Notes: generated from the sequence alone by a model not told the origin. 64,000 nucleotides of DNA from Bisgaard Taxon 45 (GCA_030783905.1 JAQAHH010000006.1:620001-684000), one strand, 5' to 3'; counted from the first letter of the stretch, positions 49,001 to 59,448 are shown. Program-made: numbers and translations.

Positions 49001-50602
49001 ATGCAATCTAATCGTCCTATTCGCCAAGCATTACTGAGTGTTTCTGATAAAACAGGCATTGTTGAGTTCGCCCAAGGTCTTGTACAACGTGGTGTGAAAT
49101 TACTTTCAACCGGTGGTACGGCAAAATTATTAGCTGACCATGGCTTAGCCGTGACGGAAGTCTCAGATTATACGGGTTTTCCAGAAATGATGGATGGACG
49201 CGTAAAAACGTTACACCCGAAAGTGCACGGCGGTATTTTAGGTCGTCGCGGTACAGATGATGAGGTGATGCGCCAACATGGTATTCAAGGCATCGACATG
49301 GTGGTAGTGAATTTATATCCGTTCGCGGCAACGGTTGCTAAACCCAATTGTACGCTTGAAGAGGCAGTGGAGAATATTGATATCGGCGGACCTACTATGG
49401 TGCGTTCAGCCGCGAAAAATCACAAAGATGTAGCGATTGTTGTGAATAATAACGATTTCAATGCCATTCTTGCCGAAATGGATCAACATCAAAATAGTTT
49501 AACCCTAGAAACACGCTTCGATCTAGCGATTAAGGCCTTTGAACATACCGCACAATATGATGCCATGATTGCTAACTATTTTGGTCAATTAGTGAAACCT
49601 TATTTTGTGGCTGAGGAAGAAGATCCTGACGCGAAGTGCGGTCAATTTCCACGTACTTTAAATTTAAACTTCATTCGTAAACAAACCATGCGTTATGGTG
49701 AAAATGGTCACCAAAAAGCCGCCTTTTATGTGGAACAGGAAGTGAAAGAAGCCTCTGTCTCCACTGCAAAACAATTACAAGGCAAAGCCCTTTCTTATAA
49801 CAATATCGCGGATACCGATGCTGCGCTTGAATGTGTGAAAAGCTTTGATGAGCCGGCTTGTGTCATTGTAAAACATGCCAATCCTTGTGGTGTAGCATTA
49901 GGTGAGGATATTTTAGACGCCTATAACCGTGCTTATCAAACTGACCCAACCTCCGCTTTTGGTGGGATTATTGCTTTTAACCGAGAATTAGATGCCACCA
50001 CTGCACAAACGATTATTGATCGCCAATTTGTGGAAGTGATTATTGCCCCAACCGTTGCCGAAGAAGCTAAAACCTTATTAAAAGCCAAGAAAAATGTACG
50101 AGTGTTAGCCTGTGGTGAGTGGTCAGGTACGCAACAACGCCTAGATGTAAAGCGTGTCAATGGGGGGTTACTGGTACAAGAAGCGGATTTAGGCATGGTC
50201 GATTTAGCTGACTTAAAAGTCGTGAGTAAACGTCAACCAACAGAACAAGAATTAAAAGATTTGTTATTCTGTTGGAAAGTGGCGAAATTTGTCAAATCTA
50301 ATGCCATTGTGTATGCCAAAGAGAATCAAACTATTGGTATCGGTGCGGGGCAAATGAGCCGTGTCTATTCGGCTAAAATCGCGGGTATTAAGGCGCAAGA
50401 TGAAGGACTTGATGTCGCTGGTTGTGTGATGGCATCTGATGCGTTTTTCCCATTCCGTGACGGGATTGATGCGGCTGCGAAAGTAGGCATTCAATGTGTG
50501 ATTCACCCAGGTGGTTCAATGCGTGATCAGGAAGTGATTGATGCCGCAGATGAACACAATATGGTGATGGTCTTAACGGGAATGCGCCATTTTAGACATT
50601 AA
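49001..50602 (+). CDS. purH: Bifunctional AICAR transformylase / IMP cyclohydrolase PurH
   Basis: Carries out the last two steps of purine synthesis, AICAR to FAICAR to IMP. The 533-residue protein has the N-terminal IMP cyclohydrolase domain (about 1-200, with [14 protein letters not shown] and [13 protein letters not shown]) and the C-terminal transformylase domain (about 200-533, with KHANPCGVA and [11 protein letters not shown], where the catalytic Lys-His sit). It follows a PurR box and promoter. A phosphoethanolamine transferase gene and then purD lie downstream; purHD are adjacent in E. coli. An uptake signal lies inside it. Confidence 0.96.
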   Translation: MQSNRPIRQALLSVSDKTGIVEFAQGLVQRGVKLLSTGGTAKLLADHGLAVTEVSDYTGFPEMMDGRVKTLHPKVHGGILGRRGTDDEVMRQHGIQGIDMVVVNLYPFAATVAKPNCTLEEAVENIDIGGPTMVRSAAKNHKDVAIVVNNNDFNAILAEMDQHQNSLTLETRFDLAIKAFEHTAQYDAMIANYFGQLVKPYFVAEEEDPDAKCGQFPRTLNLNFIRKQTMRYGENGHQKAAFYVEQEVKEASVSTAKQLQGKALSYNNIADTDAALECVKSFDEPACVIVKHANPCGVALGEDILDAYNRAYQTDPTSAFGGIIAFNRELDATTAQTIIDRQFVEVIIAPTVAEEAKTLLKAKKNVRVLACGEWSGTQQRLDVKRVNGGLLVQEADLGMVDLADLKVVSKRQPTEQELKDLLFCWKVAKFVKSNAIVYAKENQTIGIGAGQMSRVYSAKIAGIKAQDEGLDVAGCVMASDAFFPFRDGIDAAAKVGIQCVIHPGGSMRDQEVIDAADEHNMVMVLTGMRHFRH

Positions 50603-50650
50603 TAAAAAATAAAAGCACCACCCTTTTCAGGATGATTAAGGTAAACAATA

Positions 50651-52231
50651 ATGAAAAAAACGCTTTTTATTCTATTTGGTTATTCAGCAATCTTGTTATT
50701 GAGCGAAATACTTTATCGTTATTTTTTCAAGATTAATAGCCTGTATCGTATTGGTGAGAGTTTCTTAATTATCTTTGTGGTGCTTTCACTATTTTATTTT
50801 TCTAAATATAAGGTATCCCGTTTTTTTATCGCGTTATTCTTTTCTTGTAGTACATTGATTAATAATGTGCATTATGAGGTTTATCAAAACTGGATTAATG
50901 GCACCAATTATTTATTAATGTTTAAAGAATATTGGGAAGTGACCCATGCCGGTTTGCATATGTTAGACAAAATTGCAGGCGGTGTGATTTGGGGCGTAGT
51001 TGATATTTTTCTGTTTCTCTCTATTTCTCGTTTTAGACAGAAAACGCATTGGGTGGCAGATGTCTCGTTTTTCTTAGTGATGGGCTATATTTTTGTTCGT
51101 TCTTTTTATACTAATCAAGAATTAGGTATCACGTCTAATCCGGGATATTCCAGAATTAAAGCCAACTTTTTCGCCTTTGGCTACTTTATTGGTAAAACCT
51201 TGCCTTATGATATTTTTAATTTGAGTAATGTGTCTGTTTATTATCGAGATAGACCCAACATTGTTTATTCACCCATGGCAAAAAATATTGTCTTAATTAT
51301 GGGGGAAAGTCTGAGTGCGAGTCATGTGGGCACCTTTGGCTACCAAAGACAAACCATGCCATTCTTGGATCAATTAGTAAAAAATAAACCGGCAGAAACC
51401 GTATTCAAACCTGCCTATTCTGCTGGCTTAGGCACCGCTATTTCATTGCCTGCTTTTTTTAATGCGATTCCTCGTCCAAATGGCTTAGAGCAAATTGTCA
51501 GCGGTAGAACCAATTTATTTCGTTTAGCGAAAGAACGCGGTTATAAGACGTATTTTTATTCAGCACAGCCTGAAAACCAAATGATGATCATGAGTATCAT
51601 GGGGAAAACCTGGGTTGATCATTTACTTTTCCCGAGTGATATCGGCTATAAACGTTCAGAGGGAATGCATGATCATAAGCTCTTACCGCTATTTGAAAAG
51701 CTAGATTTGCGTGAGGCCAACCATTTTATCGTGTTACATCAAAGAGGGTCTCATGCTCCCTATGCGTATTATTTATCTGAAGACGAAAAAGCGTTTAAAG
51801 AAAATACGCCGTTAGATAACTATGATAGTACCCTTTACAATACAGATCAGTTTATTGAGAAAGTGTTTACGCAACTCAAACAATACCCTGATGACTGGAT
51901 ATTAATTTACACCTCGGATCATGGCCAGTTTGTGTCAAACCAAGTCTATAACCAAGGTACGGCAAAAGAAGCGAATTACTTAGTCCCCATCATGACTTAT
52001 ACCGAAAATAAAATGTTGCAGCAGCTACAACAACCGTTTTTGACCTGCGACAGACTGTTTCATCAACAATTATCGACATTCATCATCAAGATGTTGGGAT
52101 ATGATATGCCGATTTCAGATTGTCAACATGGGGTGATTAATTCATTGATTTTAACGGGGGATTCCGGTTATTTAGAAGTACAAGGCAATCAACCCCCAGC
52201 ATTTTTTATACCTAAAAATCGTTCAAAATAA
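50651..52231 (+). CDS. Lipopolysaccharide phosphoethanolamine transferase (Lpt3/EptA family)
   Basis: A 526-residue inner-membrane enzyme of the YhjW/YjdB/YijP family. Five N-terminal membrane helices (about 5-175) are followed by a periplasmic sulfatase-like domain. Metal and catalytic residues are visible: VLIMGESLSASHVGTFGY with the nucleophile Ser/Thr, HQRGSHAPY, and SDHGQF. It transfers phosphoethanolamine from phosphatidylethanolamine to lipopolysaccharide; the P. multocida Lpt3-type enzyme acts on inner-core heptose, and I think this gene is that type, though the lipid A or Kdo target cannot be excluded. It lies between purH (48 bases) and purD (9 bases) in the purine operon. Confidence 0.85.
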   Translation: MKKTLFILFGYSAILLLSEILYRYFFKINSLYRIGESFLIIFVVLSLFYFSKYKVSRFFIALFFSCSTLINNVHYEVYQNWINGTNYLLMFKEYWEVTHAGLHMLDKIAGGVIWGVVDIFLFLSISRFRQKTHWVADVSFFLVMGYIFVRSFYTNQELGITSNPGYSRIKANFFAFGYFIGKTLPYDIFNLSNVSVYYRDRPNIVYSPMAKNIVLIMGESLSASHVGTFGYQRQTMPFLDQLVKNKPAETVFKPAYSAGLGTAISLPAFFNAIPRPNGLEQIVSGRTNLFRLAKERGYKTYFYSAQPENQMMIMSIMGKTWVDHLLFPSDIGYKRSEGMHDHKLLPLFEKLDLREANHFIVLHQRGSHAPYAYYLSEDEKAFKENTPLDNYDSTLYNTDQFIEKVFTQLKQYPDDWILIYTSDHGQFVSNQVYNQGTAKEANYLVPIMTYTENKMLQQLQQPFLTCDRLFHQQLSTFIIKMLGYDMPISDCQHGVINSLILTGDSGYLEVQGNQPPAFFIPKNRSK

Positions 52232-52240
52232 GGAATAAAT

Positions 52241-53530
52241 ATGAATATTTTGATTATTGGAAACGGCGGTCGTGAACACGCCTTGGCTTGGAAAGTGGCA
52301 CAATCTCCTTTAGCAGATAAGGTATTTGTTGCACCAGGTAATGCGGGGACGGCATTAGAAGAGAAAGTTGAAAACGTCGCGATTTCCGCAACCGATGTCG
52401 AAAAATTAGTGGCATTTGCGCAAGAAAACCACATTGGTTTAACTATTGTTGGTCCAGAAGCCCCACTGGTCATTGGTGTAGTTGATGCATTCCGTGCGGC
52501 AGGATTGAAAATTTTTGGTCCAACACAAGCTGCCGCGCAATTAGAAGGTTCAAAAGCGTTCACTAAAGATTTTTTGGCCCGTCATCACATCCCAACCGCA
52601 GAGTATCAAAACTTTACAGAAGTCGAGCCGGCACTGGCTTATTTACGCAAGAAAGGCGCTCCAATTGTGGTAAAAGCAGACGGACTTGCGGCTGGCAAAG
52701 GGGTAATTGTGGCGATGACGTTAGCGGAAGCAGAAGCTGCAGTGAAAGATATGCTTTCGGGCAATGCCTTTGGTGAAGCCGGCAGTCGAGTGGTGATCGA
52801 AGAGTTTTTAGATGGCGAAGAAGCCAGTTTCATTGTCATGGTAGACGGTAAAAATGTGGAACCGATGGCAACCAGTCAAGATCATAAGCGTGTTGGTGAG
52901 AACGATACTGGTTTAAATACTGGTGGTATGGGGGCCTATTCACCGGCACCGGTGGTGACACCAGAAATTCATGATCGCATTATGCAGGAAGTGATTTATC
53001 CGACGGTCAATGGTATGGCGGCAGAAGGCAATGTGTACACCGGTTTCTTATATGCTGGCTTGATGATTATGCCGAATGGTCAACCGAAAGTGATCGAATT
53101 TAACTGCCGTTTTGGTGATCCTGAAACCCAACCGATTATGTTACGTTTAGAATCCGATTTGGTTGAACTTTGTCTTGCGGCATGTGACGGTAAATTAGAC
53201 CAGAAAAAATCCCAATGGTGTGAAAAAGCCTCGCTCGGTATTGTACTTGCTGCGGAAGGTTATCCAGGGGATTATCGCAAAGGGGATGAAATCACCGGCA
53301 TTGAAAGTGCGGTGGAAAATCAAAAAGTTTTCTTAGCCGGTGTGGAAAATAAAGAGGGCAAATTAGTCACCAACGGTGGTCGCGTAGTCTGTGTTACGGC
53401 ATTAGGCGAGACGGTATATGATGCACAACAACAAGCGCTTACCCTTGCTGAACAAGTCAAATGGACTGGTCGTTTTTATCGTCGTGATATTGGGTATCGT
53501 GCGGTAGCAAGAGAACAGCATCAGGCTTAA
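52241..53530 (+). CDS. purD: Phosphoribosylamine-glycine ligase PurD
   Basis: ATP-grasp enzyme joining glycine to phosphoribosylamine in the second purine step. The 429-residue protein has the N-terminal PreATP-grasp domain (MNILIIGNGGREHALAWK), the ATP-binding loop VVKADGLAAGKGVI, the metal-binding EFNCRFGDPETQ segment and a C-terminal GARS domain. It begins 9 bases after the transferase gene with AAGGAATAA as ribosome site, so the three genes are likely one transcript under PurR. Product GAR is fed toward PurH. An uptake signal lies in its 3' part. Confidence 0.96.
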   Translation: MNILIIGNGGREHALAWKVAQSPLADKVFVAPGNAGTALEEKVENVAISATDVEKLVAFAQENHIGLTIVGPEAPLVIGVVDAFRAAGLKIFGPTQAAAQLEGSKAFTKDFLARHHIPTAEYQNFTEVEPALAYLRKKGAPIVVKADGLAAGKGVIVAMTLAEAEAAVKDMLSGNAFGEAGSRVVIEEFLDGEEASFIVMVDGKNVEPMATSQDHKRVGENDTGLNTGGMGAYSPAPVVTPEIHDRIMQEVIYPTVNGMAAEGNVYTGFLYAGLMIMPNGQPKVIEFNCRFGDPETQPIMLRLESDLVELCLAACDGKLDQKKSQWCEKASLGIVLAAEGYPGDYRKGDEITGIESAVENQKVFLAGVENKEGKLVTNGGRVVCVTALGETVYDAQQQALTLAEQVKWTGRFYRRDIGYRAVAREQHQA

Positions 53531-53658
53531 TTGGGAATGATGAATTTTTTTCATCAAAGAAATGAAAAAATTCCCACCAAATTTTAATTAAAAAATACCG
53601 TGTAAACGAGTACACTAAACAAATTCACCATCATCTTTACTTAAAAGAGGACATCATA

Positions 53659-54921
53659 ATGTTAAAAAGAAGTATGAACATCGCTGATTACGATCCGGTT
53701 TTATGGCAGGCAATTCAAGACGAAAATCGTCGACAAGAAGAACACATTGAATTAATTGCATCAGAAAACTATGCCAGCCCACGCGTGATGGAAGCGCAAG
53801 GTTCTCAATTTACCAATAAATATGCGGAAGGTTACCCAGGTAAACGTTATTACGGTGGTTGTGAATATGCCGATATCGTTGAGCAATTAGCGATTGATCG
53901 TGCAAAAGAATTGTTTGATGCGGATTATGTGAATGTACAACCGCACTCTGGATCACAAGCCAACGCGGCAGTGTATGGCGCCTTATTACAGCCACACGAT
54001 ACCATTCTTGGTATGAGCCTTGCGCATGGTGGCCACTTAACGCATGGTGCATCAGTCAGCTTCTCAGGCAAAATCTACAACGCAGTACAATACGGGATTA
54101 CGGCTGACGGTTTAATTGACTATGAGGATGTACGTCAAAAAGCCTTAGCATGCAAACCAAAAATGATCGTGGCGGGTTTCTCTGCCTATTCGCAAGTAGT
54201 GGATTGGGCGAAAATGCGTGAAATCGCTGATGAAGTGGGGGCGTATCTTTTTGTGGATATGGCGCACGTTGCAGGGCTTATCGCGGCAGGTGTTTACCCA
54301 AGTCCATTACCGCATGCGCATATCGTGACGACAACTACGCATAAAACCTTAGGTGGACCACGTGGTGGATTAATTCTTTCCAATGCGAAAGACGAAGATC
54401 TCTATAAAAAATTACAAAGCTCCGTCTTCCCTGCCAACCAAGGTGGGCCATTAGTGCATGTAATCGCTGCAAAAGCAGTATGTTTTAAAGAAGCCCTTGA
54501 GCCAGAATACAAAGTGTATCAACAACAAGTGGTGAAAAATGCGAAAGCCATGGTGGAGGTGTTTAAACAACGTGGTTATAACGTGGTATCCAATGGTACA
54601 GAAAACCATTTATTCTTAGTGGATTTAGTCAGCCACGGTTTAACAGGGAAAGCGGCAGATGCGGCATTAGGCAGTGCAAACATTACTGTCAACAAAAATG
54701 CGGTGCCAAACGATCCGCAAAAACCATTCGTGACATCAGGTATCCGTGTAGGTACACCTTCTATTACTCGTCGTGGCTTTAAAGAAGCCGAATCGGCAGA
54801 ATTAGCCGGTTGGATGTGTGATGTGTTAGATGCGATGGGTAAAGACAACGAAGCACAAGTGATTGCACAGACAAAAGAGAAAGTCTTAGCAATTTGTAAA
54901 CGTCTTCCTGTTTATGCTTAA
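53659..54921 (+). CDS. glyA: Serine hydroxymethyltransferase
   Basis: PLP enzyme interconverting serine and glycine and producing 5,10-methylene-tetrahydrofolate. The 420-residue protein matches E. coli GlyA closely. The PLP Lys is in [14 protein letters not shown] (about residue 229), and the N-terminal [13 protein letters not shown] contributes the cofactor pocket. ATG 53659 ([13 protein letters not shown]) follows AAGAGGA. It supplies glycine and one-carbon units used by PurD and PurH upstream. Its promoter is probably the 128-base gap behind purD; a terminator follows. Confidence 0.97.
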   Translation: MLKRSMNIADYDPVLWQAIQDENRRQEEHIELIASENYASPRVMEAQGSQFTNKYAEGYPGKRYYGGCEYADIVEQLAIDRAKELFDADYVNVQPHSGSQANAAVYGALLQPHDTILGMSLAHGGHLTHGASVSFSGKIYNAVQYGITADGLIDYEDVRQKALACKPKMIVAGFSAYSQVVDWAKMREIADEVGAYLFVDMAHVAGLIAAGVYPSPLPHAHIVTTTTHKTLGGPRGGLILSNAKDEDLYKKLQSSVFPANQGGPLVHVIAAKAVCFKEALEPEYKVYQQQVVKNAKAMVEVFKQRGYNVVSNGTENHLFLVDLVSHGLTGKAADAALGSANITVNKNAVPNDPQKPFVTSGIRVGTPSITRRGFKEAESAELAGWMCDVLDAMGKDNEAQVIAQTKEKVLAICKRLPVYA

Positions 54922-54944
54922 TTGACTTTTTACTTGATAACGAC

Positions 54945-54974
54945 ATAAGCGGTGTTTATCACCGCTTATTTTTT
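54945..54974 (+). terminator. Terminator after glyA
   Basis: ATAAGCGGTG-TTTAT-CACCGCTTAT followed by TTTTT, a textbook intrinsic terminator 24 bases after the stop codon. Confidence 0.92.
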
Positions 54975-55011
54975 GCCCTCAATTTTTTTACTCACCTTAA
55001 ACAAGCACAAT

Positions 55012-55050
55012 AAAAAACGGTCTGAAATTTTTCAACTTCAGACCGCACTT
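55012..55050 (-). terminator. Terminator after secF, containing an uptake signal
   Basis: On the minus strand CGGTCTGAA pairs with TTCAGACCG and is followed by TTTTTTATT. The upstream arm overlaps a perfect DNA uptake signal (55042-55050). It ends the yajC-secD-secF transcript. Confidence 0.82.
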
Positions 55051-55063
55051 AGCTTGACTTCAC

Positions 55064-56035
55064 TTAAGGGAGCTGATCAATCTCATCGTTATCCACTTTC
55101 GGTGGTAACATATGTTCACGTTTCAAGCCTAAATCATAAGCAAGCGCAATTGCGACGAAAATAGAGGAGTAGGTACCAAAACCAATCCCAATCAATAACG
55201 CAACGGAAAAACTGTGAATACTTGGGCCACCGAACAATAACAAGGAAACCACGACGATAATGGTTGTCGCAGAGGTCATTAATGTTCTTGATAAGGTTTG
55301 TGACAGTGAGATATTGATAATATCGAGTACATCTGTTCGTCTAATTTTACGGATGTTTTCTCGCACACGGTCAAAGACGACAATACTGTCATTGAGTGAA
55401 TAACCGACCACAGTGAGAATCGCGGCAACAAAGGTTAAATTCATTTCAATTTGCAGTAAAGAGAATAGACCAAGTGTCACTAATACATCATGGGCTAAGG
55501 AGGCAACAGCACCGAGTGCTAAGCGCCATTCAAAGCGCATACCGATATAAACTAATAACATTAATAATGTTGCTAAGGTGGCATAGATGGCAGATTGGGT
55601 TAATTCTTCACCTACGTTTGGTCCCACAAACTCGATACTATGTACTGTCACGTTTTTATCCACTGTTGCGGTAAACAGTTCTTTAATATCGTTACCAATA
55701 TTGGCATCACTGACTGCGGCAGGTAAACGGATAATAATATCGCGTACACTACCTGAGTTTTGTACGATAGCACCTTCAATGCCCTTTTGTTCAAGGGTGA
55801 GACGCACTTTATCTAACTCGGCAGGTTGAGAAAAACTCATATCAATTACTGTTCCACCAGTAAAATCGAGCCCCCAGTTAAAGCCTTTGGTCACGATGAA
55901 AAAGAGGGACGCAAAAATGACTAAAATAGAGAGTAAATAACCCCATTTACGGTAAGCCATAAAGTGAATTAAGCGATAGGGCAGCTTAATATTGCTCAAT
56001 TCAGGTGCCTCTTTTTTTTCTGTAAATAAACTCAC
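55064..56035 (-). CDS. secF: Protein translocase subunit SecF
   Basis: A 323-residue RND-type membrane protein that, with SecD, uses the proton gradient to help pull proteins across the inner membrane. Six membrane helices are expected; the first periplasmic loop begins after GFNWGLDFTGGTVIDM (conserved Gly pair) and ends near ELFTATVDKN. The conserved segment VGYSLNDSIVVFDRVREN contains the RND-family polar residues. It follows secD by 10 bases on the minus strand. Confidence 0.96.
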   Translation of the reverse strand: MSLFTEKKEAPELSNIKLPYRLIHFMAYRKWGYLLSILVIFASLFFIVTKGFNWGLDFTGGTVIDMSFSQPAELDKVRLTLEQKGIEGAIVQNSGSVRDIIIRLPAAVSDANIGNDIKELFTATVDKNVTVHSIEFVGPNVGEELTQSAIYATLATLLMLLVYIGMRFEWRLALGAVASLAHDVLVTLGLFSLLQIEMNLTFVAAILTVVGYSLNDSIVVFDRVRENIRKIRRTDVLDIINISLSQTLSRTLMTSATTIIVVVSLLLFGGPSIHSFSVALLIGIGFGTYSSIFVAIALAYDLGLKREHMLPPKVDNDEIDQLP

Positions 56036-56045
56036 ACTATCCTCG

Positions 56046-57896
56046 CTAAATTGACAATTTGTTTATACGTTTACCACCGTATAGGAAGTTGACGATTGCA
56101 CGTGTGCCAACAATTGCAGTAAACATGGAAATCCCTACCCCGAGGGCAAGTGTAATCGCAAAGCCTTTCACCGGTCCCGATCCAACCGCATAAAGAATCA
56201 CTGAGGTAAGAATGGTCGTTAAGTTTGCATCAAAGATACTGGTAAATGCGCCAGAATAGCCTTCATGAATGGCTTGTTGAATAGGTCTACCGTTACGAAT
56301 TTCTTCTTTAATCCGCTCAAAGATCAGTACGTTCGCATCAATGGACATCCCGACAGACAGCACAATACCCGCAATTCCTGGCATGGATAACGTTGCTCCC
56401 GGCAGTAACGACATTAAACCCACAACCAACACAATATTCGCAATCAGCGCAATATTGGCGATCAGACCAAATTTACGATAATAAAGTGTCATGAAGACAA
56501 TGACGGCGAGTAAACCCCAGAAACTGGCCTCTAAACCTTGACGCACATTTTCTGCGCCTAATGATGGACCAATAGTGCGTTCTTCGACAATCTGAATTGG
56601 CGCAATTAAGGCACCAGAACGGAGAAGAACCGCAAGATTTAATGCTTCTGCAGGGCTGTCAATTCCAGTGATTTGGAATTGGCTACCAAAACGCCCTTGA
56701 ATTGTGGCCACGTTAATCACTTCTTCGTGTTTTTCTAAGATGGCTTTGCCATTTTCATCTTTCTTGCCGCTGTCTTTATATTCGACATATAAGGTTGCCA
56801 TCGGTTTTTTTAGATTCAAACGGGTGGCTTGCGACATGATTTCACCGCCTTCACTGTCTAAGGTCACACTGACCTGCGGACGTGAAGTTTGTTGATCAAC
56901 CCCAGAACTCGCGTTAGTAATATGTTCACCACCGAGCACAGCTCTTTTATAGAGTACAACTGGGCGGCCATGACGATCCAGTTTGACTTCGGAATCATTT
57001 GGCACAAAGCCGCGTGTGGCGGAATCAAGATTGACATTTTCATTCACTAAACGGAATTCTAAGGTCGCGGTTGCGCCGAGGATCTCTTTCGCACGCGCCG
57101 TATCTTGTACACCCGGTAGTTCCACTACAATACGTTCCGCGCCTTGACGTTGAATCACGGCTTCAGATACACCCAATTCAGACACACGTTTACGTAAAAT
57201 CGTCAAGTTTTGCTCAATAGCACTTTCACGCGATTCATTAAGAGCGGTCTCAGAAAGGGTTAATGCTAAGGTATTGTCTGAAACGCTTTTTATCTCCAGA
57301 TTATGATGCTGTTTACGTAAAAAGCGTTGTACTTCATCCCGTTGTTCAGGCTTTAATAAGGTGACGAGTGTACTGAAATTTTCAGCAGATTTAATTCCCG
57401 TATACTGATATTTTTCTTTACGTAATTGGGTGCGCAAGCTGTCTTGTAATTGTTCTTGGCGCTTATGTAAAGCTGATTTCATATCCACTTCCATTAAGAA
57501 GCGAACGCCACCACGTAAGTCTAATCCCCATTTCATTGGGTAGGCACCGACTGAAGTAAGCCACTTTGGTGTGGCTGGTGCCAGGTTTAAGGCAACAGAA
57601 TAGCCGTGACCTAATTTTTCAGACAGTTTATCTTTGGCAAGTAATTGATCATCAGTATTGTGAAAACGGGCAAGAATCGAGCCATTTTCTAAAATAATCG
57701 ATTTGGTTTCTAAGTTGTTTTGATTTAATAAAGTTTGGACTTCACTAAATATTTGAGTATTGGTTTCTTGTCCTCGGGTACCAGAAATTTGTACCGCAGG
57801 ATCTTCACCATAAAGATTTGGAAGAGAGTATAAAACGCCAATGGCGATCACGAGGATCACCATTAGGTTCTTCCAAAGAGGGTAACGATTTAACAT
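56046..57896 (-). CDS. secD: Protein translocase subunit SecD
   Basis: A 616-residue RND-type subunit with one N-terminal helix, a large periplasmic domain (about 30-440) and five C-terminal helices. The DLRGG motif (WGLDLRGGVRFLMEVD) and the later GMSIDANVLIFERIKEE containing the conserved Asp are intact. The usual N-terminus MLNRYPLWKNLMV fits the family. It lies between yajC (25 bases) and secF. Function is post-initiation protein export with SecYEG; the SecG subunit is encoded at 36.6 kb. Confidence 0.96.
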   Translation of the reverse strand: MLNRYPLWKNLMVILVIAIGVLYSLPNLYGEDPAVQISGTRGQETNTQIFSEVQTLLNQNNLETKSIILENGSILARFHNTDDQLLAKDKLSEKLGHGYSVALNLAPATPKWLTSVGAYPMKWGLDLRGGVRFLMEVDMKSALHKRQEQLQDSLRTQLRKEKYQYTGIKSAENFSTLVTLLKPEQRDEVQRFLRKQHHNLEIKSVSDNTLALTLSETALNESRESAIEQNLTILRKRVSELGVSEAVIQRQGAERIVVELPGVQDTARAKEILGATATLEFRLVNENVNLDSATRGFVPNDSEVKLDRHGRPVVLYKRAVLGGEHITNASSGVDQQTSRPQVSVTLDSEGGEIMSQATRLNLKKPMATLYVEYKDSGKKDENGKAILEKHEEVINVATIQGRFGSQFQITGIDSPAEALNLAVLLRSGALIAPIQIVEERTIGPSLGAENVRQGLEASFWGLLAVIVFMTLYYRKFGLIANIALIANIVLVVGLMSLLPGATLSMPGIAGIVLSVGMSIDANVLIFERIKEEIRNGRPIQQAIHEGYSGAFTSIFDANLTTILTSVILYAVGSGPVKGFAITLALGVGISMFTAIVGTRAIVNFLYGGKRINKLSI

Positions 57897-57921
57897 AGTT
57901 TTCCCTTTTAGGAATGAAAAA

Positions 57922-58218
57922 TTAAGATTTTAATGAGCCTTTTGGTAACACTGCAACAACATAGTTGCGATTGATGGTGACTTCAGTTGTCGCATTTAAT
58001 GCGATGATGATACTATCACTATCAGGTGATACTTTGGTAATACGACCGATTAAACCACCCGCGATCAAGACTTCCGTGCCTTTTGCTAATTCAGACATTA
58101 ATTTTTTGTGTTCTTTATTACGTTTCGCTTGCGGACGATAGATCATGAAATAGAAAATCAGTCCGAAGATCACGAAAATAAATAACATTGACATTGGGCT
58201 ACCTTGTTGAGCTTCCAT
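57922..58218 (-). CDS. yajC: Sec translocon accessory protein YajC
   Basis: A 98-residue protein with one N-terminal membrane helix (SMLFIFVIFGLIFYFMIYRP) and a cytosolic domain with PQAKRNKEHKKLMSEL and EVLIAGGLIGRITKV. YajC associates with SecDF and the multidrug pump AcrB in E. coli. It heads the yajC-secD-secF operon here; the tgt/queA genes that precede it in enterobacteria are absent, the que genes of this window lying elsewhere. Confidence 0.95.
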   Translation of the reverse strand: MEAQQGSPMSMLFIFVIFGLIFYFMIYRPQAKRNKEHKKLMSELAKGTEVLIAGGLIGRITKVSPDSDSIIIALNATTEVTINRNYVVAVLPKGSLKS

Positions 58219-58466
58219 TTGTTATTTCCCTTCTTAAAAGTAAAATTAAAACATAAATTTGACGAAAAAATCGCTTGCTAAAAATACCATAAAATCCAAT
58301 CAAGTGAAAGGAATTGCATTATTTTACTGTGGTTCAGGACTGTCAATTCTCTCTTTATCTTGAAATAATAGCATTGTATCCTTTCTCTCATCAGTGAATT
58401 GATTGGTGTTGGTGAGACAGGCGATAATCACATCACTTTTAACATCACTAAGCGGAAGGAGGCGTT

Positions 58467-58808
58467 ATGCATGAAATGTCTTTATGTGAAAGTATTATGC
58501 GTATTATTGAGAAAGAAGGTACACGCAACCAAATAAGCCAAATAACCGATTTATGGTTAGAATTAGGCACATTCTCTTGCGTTGAAAAATCGTCATTACA
58601 GTTTTGTTTTGAAATAATGTGCAGAGGAACCATCGCTGAAAATTGCCGCTTACACATCATTGATGTGCCGGTAGAAGCATGGTGTTGGCAATGTAAAAAG
58701 AACGTTGAAATGAAAATTGGTCATGCATATTGCCCCAATTGTGGTAATCCTCAGTTGCAAATTCAACATGGCAATGTGCTGAGAATTAAAGAGATGGCGG
58801 TAAAATAG
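58467..58808 (+). CDS. hypA: Hydrogenase nickel incorporation protein HypA
   Basis: A 113-residue nickel and zinc metallochaperone for NiFe-hydrogenase maturation. The N-terminal MHEMSLCESIMRII provides the Ni ligands, notably His2 and Glu3. A zinc site is formed by CWQCKKN and CPNCGNPQ. GGAGGCG precedes the ATG. Its 3' end overlaps the convergent nikO gene by 23 bases. With hypC and the nickel transporter nearby it points to a hydrogenase locus, whose structural genes are probably beyond the right edge or elsewhere. Confidence 0.93.
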   Translation: MHEMSLCESIMRIIEKEGTRNQISQITDLWLELGTFSCVEKSSLQFCFEIMCRGTIAENCRLHIIDVPVEAWCWQCKKNVEMKIGHAYCPNCGNPQLQIQHGNVLRIKEMAVK

Positions 58809-59448
58809 CAGACATATCAATCAGATCGGTGGCCATTTTTTGTATAAATACCATATCATGCGAGGCGATGATCATCGGTAGACGAGTTTGTAAAAGTATA
58901 TTGACTAAACGAGAAACATTATCTGGGTCAAGTCCATTTGTGGGTTCATCAAGCAATAACACCTGAGGTTGCATTGCCAGTATCCCCGCGAGCGCTGTAA
59001 AGTTTTTTTCCCCGCCTGATAGTTGATTTACATAACGCATGGAGAGGTGTGAAATACCGAGTTGTTCTAATTGCTGTTCTGCAATGGTATAAGCCTCTTC
59101 CTTGGATTTACCTTGATTTAATGGACCAAAAGCAACATCATCATGTACGGTCGGTCCAAAGAGTTGATCATCAGGATGTTGGAAAAGTAATCCAATTTTG
59201 CCACGCTTTTGGGCAAACTGTTTTTCAGTTTTGCATTCCTCTCCCAATAAATAAATTTGTCCATGGAAAGGAATAAAACCGAGCAGAGTATGCAACAATG
59301 TTGTTTTTCCGCAACCAATAGGACCATGCAAACAGAGTCGCTGGTTTTGTTGTAACGTTAGATTGAAGCGATCTAAAATTTTTTTCCCTTGTCTTATTAC
59401 AGATAAATCATGCGTATTAATTACTATATGTTCAGTTTGATTTATCAT
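58786..59448 (-). CDS. nikO: Nickel/cobalt ECF transporter ATPase NikO (CbiO-like)
   Basis: A 220-residue ABC ATPase. Walker A is GPIGCGKTT, the signature LSGGEKN, Walker B LLLDEPTNGLDPD, with the switch His in IIASHDM. CbiO-type group I ECF transporter ATPases look like this. It is the last gene of the nikKLMQO operon and overlaps nikQ by 17 bases and the 3' end of convergent hypA by 23 bases. It powers nickel uptake through NikM and NikQ. Confidence 0.9.
   Translation of the reverse strand: MINQTEHIVINTHDLSVIRQGKKILDRFNLTLQQNQRLCLHGPIGCGKTTLLHTLLGFIPFHGQIYLLGEECKTEKQFAQKRGKIGLLFQHPDDQLFGPTVHDDVAFGPLNQGKSKEEAYTIAEQQLEQLGISHLSMRYVNQLSGGEKNFTALAGILAMQPQVLLLDEPTNGLDPDNVSRLVNILLQTRLPMIIASHDMVFIQKMATDLIDMSAILPPSL

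Noticed and set aside
53600..53615. Possible PurR box GTGTAAACGAGTACAC before glyA
   Set aside because: It matches the PurR consensus at only half the positions, far poorer than the perfect site before purH.
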